Virus record (IMG/VR): IMGVR_UViG_3300030116_002181
Location: 1 to 39,304 of that record
DNA: 39,304 nucleotides
Strand: one strand, 5' to 3'
DNA from: a virus
Position numbers and translations under genes: made by a program. The notes under the pieces were generated by a model. It was not told the DNA's origin, ran no database searches, and was given only the letters and a program-made list of their open reading frames with translations. This document shows positions 13,101 to 20,309 of the stretch, one piece after another (within the stretch, counting starts at the first letter, position 1; every line of letters starts with the position of its first letter).

Positions 13101-13698
13101 GCTGTCACACGGGTTTACGCCTGGGCATGACACGTTTATAGATATTATACCTGCAGGAATGTTAACTAAATCAGCTACGTATTTTAGAAATGAAAGGGCA
13201 AGAGTAAAAGCAGATAGTAGTGCTAACTATTTTGGTAATGATTTTGCGCATAAATTTATACGTAACTTCTATTACACAGATATAGTACCTAATATAAAAG
13301 TTAACAAAAAGCAAGTTGTAGAAGCTATGACAAAAGGTAATTATATACAATTAGATAGCACAGATTCTAGAATATACTCTAAAATACACGGACAACCTAC
13401 AGCATACTTTACAGTAAATACAAAAGATGGTAAAGTACTCTTTGTTAGAGAAAGTTTTGAACCTAAAGGTAAAGCTATATATGCAAAATCATCTACTTTA
13501 GGTATACCTTACGGATTAAAAGAGATGAATGTGTACGACGCAGAAGGTAAAAAACTTAGAAAATCTGTAGGAGAAACTACTAGAAGATTTATTAGAGTAA
13601 AAGGTAGTAACACAATGCCTGGTGTAGAACATCAGCAAAAGAAAATCAGAGACACAATTGCACGTCAAGACGAGCAAGCTCAAAAAATATGTAGTTAA
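7165..13698 (+). CDS. crAss-like phage virion DNA-directed RNA polymerase
   Basis: A 2177-residue single-chain RNA polymerase of the crAss-like/YonO type. The diagnostic motif is SDFDIDTLY at about residues 1419-1427. Asp1420, Asp1422 and Asp1424 would bind the catalytic magnesium in the double-psi beta-barrel, in a DFDID version of the cellular DxDGD motif. Length and motif match the Cellulophaga phage phi14:2 enzyme, which is carried in the virion and transcribes early genes after injection. The start MACTVQ lies 13 bases after the previous stop. Apart from Cys3 and Cys2176 the whole chain lacks cysteine. It probably transcribes the minus-strand early genes in this window; that assignment is inferred from the family. 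Confidence 0.93.
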   Translation: MACTVQRNRDGAIEKVLAPNGKESILYNELSNRLGDKEAALEAYSFVFTDNFKNAFGNWLEPDETLSDKLDENGEPFLVHAIAPPIKISISSTIPGYSEQNIKDVSDLLINKYITSARKLEQEGKSVKTGQLINSIRNSFLRDAFSRPDGTPLPVTGKEGREVLKILQEYLEKEGTDEGRRLLKINNIQARSPIAPGYPSQDNHDNFLDIYEQWTDVVEGEEQNVTRAGFQSVMANRMKNYGLKMTLGQETLEETEEGSLFERIYSRARVKEDMRTKVNEKVKTFLATIESNDNSYLGYKRFIPFETVYADLQNGLAGSTDFAEMVVRMKNMSKTKPHIKQVYDKLQQKDENLKAAFYFTFALHKNEFVLFKETNSGLVIMDAKRNSLQNKYMSQWKATSTQKEGATNLRHLYKVAETEDGVQYTLNNSTANSIVSNWNKMQEIYDMNEMDSVPPAQIEAMVNFLRGFGIDLSGKSVEEDMLALQGYLEIGDTTFSPGSAPLRGVPLYKSMIASPDFQLVRLVNAIVDGKAVRGKFKNFTPKEFPQNVYTSHAGIISKFAAIPLSTETDIFGSFINSAGNSIFPINLTTVMDDLLLDLKGRDPMFFENYYQDPFFNPVSSQETGNNKKVQSLYLQLFDSKTEKGNLKRFSKNARKELRGMTLDAFRKLSGKTIEYAGLNAKNSMYLRMAAFLNPSGKAGYTMMSTPNLADRSKMKFYIVPTVETMQDKLKLSEEEIIKGIIIQDLMRYKQAKKDLETLPDNRLIPGFHTGVEGQEGNAFKMQQFTVVENTQLGDINLYGGPYMLSDVDWAAYVKGDPLDINRDLVDNALNIEIQKVKDYITQKTADTMQSYREAGLIKGKGIKNVNSNKFNNLDDLFRSYTLNTIIHKIEMQKFSRGGISFNKNYADFSKRFGNMETPGYKLLLKGMLAEDGPMADWGFFQEFNEGLMDDFFTTPEVYDQIGDSITLGLMEIEGMSLEDASKVGNAYKGGQSNKSDAFGIVPLATYRAFKQGRGDWSDVEERAYERYVNAPSGQKRYMDDNGNRLRVEPIKQYYDRMTYVDGRMVPQATKNSYMVLLEEYTRTNPKADLIRKRMEGIEEFKGLDPIHAINTVSTKKLAKNGVEDLSTDTQAKLANMTSVKMKGSGFRIPQLIPDKGKKKSGVLGRQFMINIIANLNLASPNANYNVDGQANLTAQQTFDLYHNSIGIKIDKAYNQLMNELGYAGLEKAIKENKGIDKARLAFLQNLRGIISQEAAERELPENYMQALTIEKDNQGNWQFMMPLSFPNYKRKFESIIMGVLKKRIIKQNVNGGSAKQIAELGGHITSQDAGLTELKFVRYEDGTIKKAEVAIRSDIAAQYGFKPGDDLSQIPEELRTIIGYRIPNQSKNSDIPLVIKYVLPDNYDQAIVVPGGITTQQGSDFDIDTLYLLMPHTKLNKDTNTIEKIKVPYDKLFDESGKLDMQELNKLTPKEVDNILVDVSEAILTSPVHFKEVVTPLDSPDLKSIEASVKEQLQLDVEFDHNDPMVEVSLEEINKDGLAGVGIYANALTGTNIARYSTMRINEGTPMIDGVPYNTLQNVKDNKSVSDNMLALGREDEFIEYVISKRISSSVDNAKEPGMFYRNDNYFTGLVHTLFDSVGINEFDTHGYINQPIIRRLSDIYKKGEFTPNMIMTAVSETWNEYAELVAEETGQPKTDIDAIWFDAKETALTIGPHEMSSSRLEDITTGDVREQAQYLANFIQFFRTGRQLGNAYKVLNQDKGADKASFGGLLEFRGMYEALLEGQTVEGVEGVLFGQEYPMQRAFNLAIERMLEFGDQFFLHRLPSVRVTKEHIRNLLNIENLSEADHRNIEEAMLLYMMSQNREDNPLANVFTEDNIIRLLLNPNTSLVTVVEDLKTAYPALKNNPFVANLIEHPENLRPEMPLTRLRFQNLYSFSKFEKDMFTDGIKNMFANPGIYTEDPAGQLAIRNFALDLIKVSLLSHGFTPGHDTFIDIIPAGMLTKSATYFRNERARVKADSSANYFGNDFAHKFIRNFYYTDIVPNIKVNKKQVVEAMTKGNYIQLDSTDSRIYSKIHGQPTAYFTVNTKDGKVLFVRESFEPKGKAIYAKSSTLGIPYGLKEMNVYDAEGKKLRKSVGETTRRFIRVKGSNTMPGVEHQQKKIRDTIARQDEQAQKICS

Positions 13699-13699
13699 T

Positions 13700-16600
13700 A
13701 TGGCATGTAGATATTATTTAAAAGGAAAGTATAGTCAACTTTACACAGATCTATACACTGAACTAGAAAGCGGTAAACCTAGTATTGAAAAAGTTTATGA
13801 AATATTAAAAGGAGAACTTTTAACTACTAGGCATGGATTATGGTTTGTAAAGCAAGGTGAAAGCCATTTGTATGCAATGCAAGAAATCAACAGAATAAAC
13901 AGAGATTACCCTGGTCTTATAGAAACTAAGTATCATAGAGACAGTTATAAGCCTTTTGGTAAAGCGGGTAATAAAGTATATAAAGCTCGTGTAAATAAAT
14001 TTGTACTAGATGCAATTGTACCTCAACAAGAGCAACTTGATATTATAGCTGAAAGTAAAGAGCAACTACAAGAAATGCAAGATCAGGATGCGTTACTATC
14101 TGAGCAAGTACGTCTTGATAACACATCTGAGCAGTCTAAAGGTATTGTAGGTGAACAAGAAGACAGACCAGTTACAGAACAGAAAGCAGACAGATTAAAA
14201 TCAAACTTTGCTAAGGTAGGTATTAATGTAGACGTAGAGTTTACTAAAGATTTAGCTGATAACGTTGCAGGAGATGTAGTAGGTGATGGTGCGCGTAAAG
14301 CAACAATACGAATAAATGAAAACTATTTATTAGATGATACTGTATACCACGAATTTGGCCACATATATATAGATCTATTAGGAATGGACAACTCTTTAGT
14401 GCGCCAAGCATTAAAAGAATTAAAAGATTCTGACTTAGCTAACCGTGTTGCCGAAATGTATCCTGATCTGTCTGGTGTAAGACTACAAAAAGAAATACTA
14501 GCTACAGCAATTGGTGAGCAAGGCGCTAAGATAGAGCGTCGTAATCCATCTAAACTGCAAGTAATACTAAACAAAATATTTAGAGCAATAGGTAAAATAT
14601 TTGGCGTAGAACCAAATGCCGCGGCAGTGTTAGCGGAACAAATGTTTGCAGGAGAAATACGTAGAGATTCTTTATCAGGCCAAGTTAGTAACCTTGTACA
14701 AGAAAGTAGAACTAGGGAAAAACTAGATAAACTTATTGCAGAAACAAAAGTACTTGCGCGTAACCTTATAAACATTGCAAGATCTAAAGGTAACGAAGCA
14801 GCCCTGGCCCGTGCAGAGAAAATGATGGAAAACTTAGAGCAAGTAAAACAGCTAGAAGACTTCTTAGATTTTATTGATACAGCTGGTAAAGCAACCGCAA
14901 ACATTAGTAATAAATTTGCAATTATAGAAAAGAAAATTAGAGACGGAGAGCCTGTAACTACTGAAGACATGGCTAGCATTGTAGATCTAAAACAATACTT
15001 AGATGGTTTTGAAGTATTAAAAAACATAAACATAGCATTTACAGAAGATGCTAAACTTAGAGCAGTGCCCTTACAATCATTTATAGATACACAATCTAAA
15101 CTGCGTGCTATTATTGCTGAGCGAGAAGCTCTAGAAGCAAAATATTATGAAATAGGTATACCTGCATTAGCGGATAGATTGTTACCGTTTGCTGTAAACG
15201 AGATCAATGAACAGCTAGACACACTTATAGAAAATATAAGAACACAAAAAACTGCGTCTAGACATGTAGAAACAAATGACAAACGTTATGGTAAACTTGC
15301 AAAAGATTTAAAAAACGGTACAATAACACAAGAAGAGTTTGATCAAGGTGTAGAAGACCTAGCTATACAGCAGTTGCAAGAAAAAAAATCTAACAGAGAA
15401 AATTTAATTGCGCTACTAACAAAAGCATCTAGAGATAAAAGTAAGTTTTCTTTTTTACTAGATCCACTTATATATTCTAACGATAATGCAATACAATTAT
15501 TTACTAAACTAGTTAAAGATTCTTTATACCAAGCAGATGACAATACTAAAGATTTTTTATACTCATTACAAGATGCGTATAGAGAATTTGTAGAAAGTCC
15601 AGGCGTAAGTGAGAATAATGTAGAAAAAATGAACAAGCAATTGGTTGAAGAGATAGAAGAATATACGTACAACGAGAAGACAGGAAAGTATGAAAAAATT
15701 ACTAGAGTAGCTTTTGTGCAAGAGTACGATATAGCTAGATATAAAAAGAACAGAAGAGAAGCAGTGCAAAAAGCATCTGATAAAACTAATTACTATACAC
15801 CAAAAGATTTTGCAACTGAAGAAGAGTTTGAAAAATACTTAGCAAACATAGAAGCTACAAGGCAAGGTGGATACGCAGCTGCTAAAAAAGCATTTAACTC
15901 AGAAATGCAAAAATGGTACCGCATGAATACATCTCCAGTAGATGGGGCTATTGACATAGCAAAAGAACATGAGAAAAAAATTAGAACTACAATAAAAGAA
16001 ATAGCTAACCTACAAGAAAAAGTTTTAAAGAATGAGGCTAGTCCAACAGAAATAGAAAAACTTACAACTTTAGAAATAGAACTAGCTAATTTAGAAAGAT
16101 GGAAAAACCAAAACTATTACATTGATAAATTTGGTGATCAGTCTACACCTATCGTAAAAGGTGGACTTGTTAGACCATCTCTTGGAGAAATGGGCCCTGC
16201 TCGTACTAACAAAGTAGATTATACAAATCCTAAATATCAAAAAATACAAAGCAATCCTAAACTAAAAAAATATTACGATTTTTTATGGGACAATTATAAA
16301 AAGGCGCAAGACAAATTAGGCAAGGCTGGTAACAGAATGAGTAAAAACCCTTGGGATAAATACTCATACATGATACCATCTATACGTAAGACAGATAAGG
16401 ATCGTGCTATAGAGCAAGGTATTATACCTCTAGCAAAAGAATTATGGAAAGAAGGGACCGATATTGTAACAACAGATGTTGTATATGGTGATAGATTAAA
16501 AGGTATTGGCGGAGAAGAATACAAATTAATACCTGTATTCTACACACAGCCTATAGATAAAAAAGACGTTAGTTATGATTTAGCGGGAAGTTTAGCGCAG

Positions 16601-18151
16601 TTTACACACATGGCAAATATGTTTGAATCTAAATCTAAGATACAGGCAGAAGTACAGCTAATGATAGATGTTATAGGTAATAGAGAAACATCGCTAACTA
16701 GTCCTATGGGCACAGAGATTATGGATGTTATTGCAAAAGGATTAGGATACGACATGCCAATAACAAGACCTGGCCAAGAAACTAATAACTTTAAACATTT
16801 ACAATCTTTTGTAGATAACGTGTTCTTTGGTGAAAAATCTATAAAAACACAGTTTAACTTTTTAGGTAAAAACTTTGAGGCTAACAAGATGGCTGGAATG
16901 ATAGCTGGATATACAGCAATGAATTCTTTATCATTTAACTTGTTACAAGCTGTTAACCAAAGTACTCTTGATAATATACTAGGTTATGCAGAAGCAGTTG
17001 CGGGACAATTCTACAACCAAAAATCTTGGGCTAAGGGCAAACAAGTGTACTGGGCAAATGCAGGAGCAATGTCTGATGTAGGTAAAATGGCACCTGAGTC
17101 ATACCTAGGCCAAATGATTGATATATATGATCCTATACAAGGAAACTTTAGAGATAACGTTGGTAGAAATGTCACAGGTACTAAAGCTAAAAAACTATTT
17201 ACATCTAACGCTTTATTCTTTTTACAGCATGGAGCTGAACATGAGTTGCAAGTATCTAGAATGCTAGCAATGATGGAATTTGTAAAAGCAAAAGACAAAG
17301 ACGGTAAACAGTTGAAGAATAAAGATGGATCTGATATGACTATATTAGATGCGCACAAAAAAGGTAAAAACGGTAGAGTTAAAATAGATCCAAGAGTAGC
17401 CAACTTTAATAAAATGGATTTTATGAATAGACTGCATGGATTGAATAAGCGTACAAATGGTGTATACAATGACTTTGACCAGAACCATCTAAAAAGATTA
17501 TGGTATGGTAAACTAGTAATGCTGTTTAGAGGTTGGATGGTACCTGGTATTAGAAGACGTTTTGGACATAGTGAGTTGTGGCATGTAGATCAAGAGATGG
17601 GAACTCTTACGCAAGGTTCATACATAACATTCTACAAACTATTAAAAGACTCTGTTATAAAACAAAGCAACCAGTATTCTACAATGACAGAGCTAGAAAA
17701 ACAAAATGTACGCAGAACTATGGTAGAGCTAGGAGCATTCTTATCTACAATTGCAATCTACATGGCTCTATCTATGGATGATGATGAAGAAAAAAACTAT
17801 GCTACTACATTTATACTATACCAAGCACGTCGACTACAAACAGAACTTGGAGCGTATACTCCAATATTAGGAACAAGAGAAGCATTAAGGTTATTAGAAA
17901 GCCCATCCGCAAGCATTAGACCAATACAAAACTCAGTAAACTTAATGGAATCTATTTGGAAAAATGGATTATATTTTGGTAGCGGAGGTAATATAATAGA
18001 TGAAAAAGAAATATACTACCAAAGAACACAAGGTAAGTATAAAAAAGGAGATCTTAAAATACAGAAAAACTTAGAAAAGATGGTTCCGATAGTAAACGGA
18101 TTTGAAAAATCTAAAAATGCAGAAGAAGCTCTAAACTGGTTTAATAAGTAA
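13700..18151 (+). CDS. Giant virion protein with zincin-like metallopeptidase domain
   Basis: A 1483-residue protein counted from ATG 13700. The frame is also open from an ATG at 13658, but 13700 lies one base after the preceding TAA and gives the same Met-Ala-Cys start as its neighbour, so I prefer it. HEFGH at residues 217-221 fits a zinc metallopeptidase HExxH helix; Glu265 in a following helix (KEILATAIG) is a plausible third ligand, giving a gluzincin-like site. Residues 330-860 are long, charged and helical. A hydrophobic segment lies near 1343-1356. Cys3 is its only cysteine. crAss-like phages are known to carry zincin domains in giant proteins next to the polymerase. It may process virion proteins or cut host wall or host proteins on entry; the substrate is unknown. 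Confidence 0.85.
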   Translation: MACRYYLKGKYSQLYTDLYTELESGKPSIEKVYEILKGELLTTRHGLWFVKQGESHLYAMQEINRINRDYPGLIETKYHRDSYKPFGKAGNKVYKARVNKFVLDAIVPQQEQLDIIAESKEQLQEMQDQDALLSEQVRLDNTSEQSKGIVGEQEDRPVTEQKADRLKSNFAKVGINVDVEFTKDLADNVAGDVVGDGARKATIRINENYLLDDTVYHEFGHIYIDLLGMDNSLVRQALKELKDSDLANRVAEMYPDLSGVRLQKEILATAIGEQGAKIERRNPSKLQVILNKIFRAIGKIFGVEPNAAAVLAEQMFAGEIRRDSLSGQVSNLVQESRTREKLDKLIAETKVLARNLINIARSKGNEAALARAEKMMENLEQVKQLEDFLDFIDTAGKATANISNKFAIIEKKIRDGEPVTTEDMASIVDLKQYLDGFEVLKNINIAFTEDAKLRAVPLQSFIDTQSKLRAIIAEREALEAKYYEIGIPALADRLLPFAVNEINEQLDTLIENIRTQKTASRHVETNDKRYGKLAKDLKNGTITQEEFDQGVEDLAIQQLQEKKSNRENLIALLTKASRDKSKFSFLLDPLIYSNDNAIQLFTKLVKDSLYQADDNTKDFLYSLQDAYREFVESPGVSENNVEKMNKQLVEEIEEYTYNEKTGKYEKITRVAFVQEYDIARYKKNRREAVQKASDKTNYYTPKDFATEEEFEKYLANIEATRQGGYAAAKKAFNSEMQKWYRMNTSPVDGAIDIAKEHEKKIRTTIKEIANLQEKVLKNEASPTEIEKLTTLEIELANLERWKNQNYYIDKFGDQSTPIVKGGLVRPSLGEMGPARTNKVDYTNPKYQKIQSNPKLKKYYDFLWDNYKKAQDKLGKAGNRMSKNPWDKYSYMIPSIRKTDKDRAIEQGIIPLAKELWKEGTDIVTTDVVYGDRLKGIGGEEYKLIPVFYTQPIDKKDVSYDLAGSLAQFTHMANMFESKSKIQAEVQLMIDVIGNRETSLTSPMGTEIMDVIAKGLGYDMPITRPGQETNNFKHLQSFVDNVFFGEKSIKTQFNFLGKNFEANKMAGMIAGYTAMNSLSFNLLQAVNQSTLDNILGYAEAVAGQFYNQKSWAKGKQVYWANAGAMSDVGKMAPESYLGQMIDIYDPIQGNFRDNVGRNVTGTKAKKLFTSNALFFLQHGAEHELQVSRMLAMMEFVKAKDKDGKQLKNKDGSDMTILDAHKKGKNGRVKIDPRVANFNKMDFMNRLHGLNKRTNGVYNDFDQNHLKRLWYGKLVMLFRGWMVPGIRRRFGHSELWHVDQEMGTLTQGSYITFYKLLKDSVIKQSNQYSTMTELEKQNVRRTMVELGAFLSTIAIYMALSMDDDEEKNYATTFILYQARRLQTELGAYTPILGTREALRLLESPSASIRPIQNSVNLMESIWKNGLYFGSGGNIIDEKEIYYQRTQGKYKKGDLKIQKNLEKMVPIVNGFEKSKNAEEALNWFNK

Positions 18152-18165
18152 AGCTAAATAGACGG

Positions 18166-18200
18166 CAAAAAGGGGGCTGCGAAGCCTCCCTTATTTTCTT
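18166..18200. terminator. Bidirectional terminator between converging gene blocks
   Basis: A GC-rich hairpin pairs GGGGGCT with AGCCTCCC around a GCGA loop, with A-runs on the left and T-runs on the right. Read on plus it is followed by TTATTTTC; read on minus it is followed by TTTTTG. It therefore suits both blocks where they converge. Its right arm and T-tract overlap the stop of the DUF1599 gene (18191-18193). Confidence 0.85.
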
Positions 18201-18733
18201 TCTAGTGCCATTTTTAACAGCAATAGATAGCCTATTAAATCATCAACTGTATCTTCTGTTTTATCATTAATACCTTTGTTTTTAATACGCATAATTTTAT
18301 CATCCATACGAACGAGCAAAGATTCTACAGCATCAAGCTTACTAAATATATTAGCAGGATTAAGAGCGCTATCGCCATAGGCTGCATTCTTTTCCTTTAA
18401 TAAATCAGTAACTTTTTTTGTAACTTTATCTAAATGCCATGCAAAATCTACATTTTCAGGGACTTTCCACTTATCTATATTCAGACCCGTGGTAATCTCA
18501 TCTAAAGCTTTTACCTTTTCTTCCCATGATATAGAATCAGTTGTAGGAACAGTGCAGTCTCCTGGCTTTGCTGGTTCACAACAATCTATAGGATACCAAA
18601 AAGTCCACTGTGTTTCGCCTGGCATTATTAATCTAAACCCTTCTCTTGGATTCTTTTCTACTACTTCGTAAATGTGGCCCACCTTACCGCGGTGGCCACA
18701 ATTCTTAATTATTCTTACAAGTTGTTTATACAT
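18191..18733 (-). CDS. DUF1599 / nucleotide-modification-associated domain protein
   Basis: 180 residues. The C-terminal half, from about residue 100, matches my memory of DUF1599 (nucleotide modification associated domain 1): a helical domain with EKNAAYGDSALNP, then KLDAVESLLVRMDDKIMRI and DTVDDLIGYLLLLKMAL. Its Asp/Glu-rich helices resemble all-alpha NTP pyrophosphatase folds. The first 60 residues form a small beta domain (YKQLVRIIKNCGHRGKVG) with several cysteines and may be a separate binding module. It is the last gene of its unit and overlaps the upstream 247-residue gene by 8 bases. A role in nucleotide-pool or base modification is inferred from the family name and its replication-block position. 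No catalytic activity can be claimed. Confidence 0.85.
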   Translation of the reverse strand: MYKQLVRIIKNCGHRGKVGHIYEVVEKNPREGFRLIMPGETQWTFWYPIDCCEPAKPGDCTVPTTDSISWEEKVKALDEITTGLNIDKWKVPENVDFAWHLDKVTKKVTDLLKEKNAAYGDSALNPANIFSKLDAVESLLVRMDDKIMRIKNKGINDKTEDTVDDLIGYLLLLKMALERK

Positions 18734-19469
18734 AGTCTTTTATATTAAATGTTTCGTTATCTTCGTTTATTATACTCAATAGTTCTGAATCTGGATCTAG
18801 TGTACAACCCAACTTTTCCTCCATATCTTTTCGACGTGCTTCATCTTGCCACAAAATTTGCGCAATTTCACTATCGTCGCCAACATTATGAAATCTAAGA
18901 ATATCTAGTTTGTACTCTTCAGAAAATTTAGAGTATTTACCATTTCTAAATTTATCAAAATCTTCTTTTGTTCTTTTAGGCACAGTAAATACAAATAATA
19001 CAGTGTTTGTACTAGGATCTGTAACTCTACTAAAGTCTCTAAACTGAGCTAAGGCTTTTTCAAACTTTAAAAACAAAGGATCTGCGGACCATCTATACAG
19101 CAAAGCTATACAATATCCATCTTCTTTTGTTTTAATAAAACAATTTAAAAATAACCTAGACCAAAAGAATAATCTTCTAGTACCACCAAGCATAGGCATA
19201 ACAAAAGTAGAAGCTTTTGTACGCCTAGCCATGGTTAGGTGATAAGATACTATATTATTTAAAACCTTGCGGTCAATATAATTAATCTTATATTTAAAAT
19301 GTTTTATTGTAGGTATATCTCCTATACTAAATATTACACCATCAGGACTTTCTAGAGATACTATCTCATTATTTACAGTATGTGGTGTTAATACTTTCGT
19401 ACCTCCTGTTATCTGAAACGTAAGTGCGTTTACAGGAGAGTAGATTAGTTGATCGCATTTCACTGCCAT
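18726..19469 (-). CDS. Conserved-looking hypothetical protein of the replication block
   Basis: 247 residues, unrecognised. It looks alpha/beta, with no signal peptide or membrane span. The middle (about 80-150) is rich in aromatic and basic residues, including ARRTKASTF and RRLFFWSRLFLNCF; the C-terminus is acidic. It is tightly coupled: its start overlaps the end of the exonuclease gene by 10 bases and its end overlaps the DUF1599 gene by 8. This gene order suggests a helper role in DNA metabolism, but no motif supports a reaction. Confidence 0.8.
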   Translation of the reverse strand: MAVKCDQLIYSPVNALTFQITGGTKVLTPHTVNNEIVSLESPDGVIFSIGDIPTIKHFKYKINYIDRKVLNNIVSYHLTMARRTKASTFVMPMLGGTRRLFFWSRLFLNCFIKTKEDGYCIALLYRWSADPLFLKFEKALAQFRDFSRVTDPSTNTVLFVFTVPKRTKEDFDKFRNGKYSKFSEEYKLDILRFHNVGDDSEIAQILWQDEARRKDMEEKLGCTLDPDSELLSIINEDNETFNIKDYV

Positions 19470-20242
19470 TGTTCTTTATTTAAGAGTTTAACATTATTTA
19501 CTACTAGCTCTGGTAGTTCAATGTCAGCCTCCCGAAGAACATCTTCTTTAGATTTTAGTATGTAGATAAGTTTGAATGTCTCAGCAAATTTAGTAATTCC
19601 TTCACTAATTCCAAACTTTTCTAAATATTTTTCTAATGTAAACATAGGCATTTCTGTTATATTTACTTCTTGCAACCATTTATCAGCTGTCTTTTCTCCA
19701 ACTTTTGGTATACCTTGTATACCGTCAGTGCTATCACCCATTAACATTTGTTTCCAAAGAAATGTTTCTGCACTTTCTACAGGAGTATCTATATGTTCAG
19801 CTGTTCTATAGTTAAAATGTATACCTGGTACTTGATGTATAACATCTTTGTCAGGGCTGCAAATTACAGTATCTCCGCCATATTTATCAGCGTATACTGC
19901 TACTAGGTCGTCAGCCTCTAGCTCAGATATATAAATAAAGTTCCAGTGTTGTTGTAAATATTCTTTTAATGCGTAAAATATTATTGGTTTACTTCCGTGC
20001 TTTCTATTATACTTATAGTTTTTTGTTTTCGCTGCTGCATATCTAAAACATTTGCCTATTGTAAGAAAACCTGCAAAATTGCAAGTGTTATTTATGTTAA
20101 GCATTGTTAAAATTCTTTGATCTATACCTTCTATAGCTTCTTCTAGTGTAGGCTTGCCCATCTCAAAATAAAGTAAACTATCAGCATCTATCAAAACAAC
20201 AGGACCATCATCAGGCAAGTCGTTAATATCTATGTTGTCCAT
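19460..20242 (-). CDS. 5'-3' exonuclease / flap endonuclease (PIN-like plus H3TH)
   Basis: 260 residues, the length of a stand-alone phage 5' nuclease such as T5 D15 or T4 RNase H. Acidic metal ligands are visible in LIDADSLLYF (Asp19, Asp21), ELEADDLVAVYA and VICSPDKDV. These are followed by a helix-hairpin-helix-type DNA-binding motif in LMGDSTDGIQGIPKVGEKTA, typical of the H3TH region. It would remove RNA primers and flaps during replication. The family A polymerase in this window has a 3'-5' proofreading domain but no 5' nuclease domain, so this separate protein completes the Pol I-type set. It is the first gene after the terminator at 20267-20282. Confidence 0.93.
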   Translation of the reverse strand: MDNIDINDLPDDGPVVLIDADSLLYFEMGKPTLEEAIEGIDQRILTMLNINNTCNFAGFLTIGKCFRYAAAKTKNYKYNRKHGSKPIIFYALKEYLQQHWNFIYISELEADDLVAVYADKYGGDTVICSPDKDVIHQVPGIHFNYRTAEHIDTPVESAETFLWKQMLMGDSTDGIQGIPKVGEKTADKWLQEVNITEMPMFTLEKYLEKFGISEGITKFAETFKLIYILKSKEDVLREADIELPELVVNNVKLLNKEQWQ

Positions 20243-20262
20243 AATTTAAAATTTAGATACTA

Positions 20263-20286
20263 TAAAGGGGACTTTCGTCCCCCTCA
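20263..20286 (-). terminator. Terminator after rIIB-like gene
   Basis: GGGGAC at 20267-20272 pairs perfectly with GTCCCC at 20277-20282 around TTTC. On the minus strand the hairpin is followed by TTTATAG, a short and weak T-tract, so termination may be partial. It separates the rIIA/rIIB unit from the exonuclease unit. Confidence 0.7.
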
Positions 20287-20309
20287 TAGAAATTAATTAA
20301 AGCACTATA

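Noticed and set aside
14323-15033. 236-residue minus-strand frame
   Set aside because: It is antisense to the zincin gene, Ser/Leu/Cys-rich in the way typical of the complement of an AT-rich coding strand.
1909-18151. Split inteins or native-ligation joints explaining the terminal cysteines
   Set aside because: There is no intein domain or HNH/DOD endonuclease, and after Met removal the first residue is Ala or Gly rather than Cys. Disulfide pairing is simpler.
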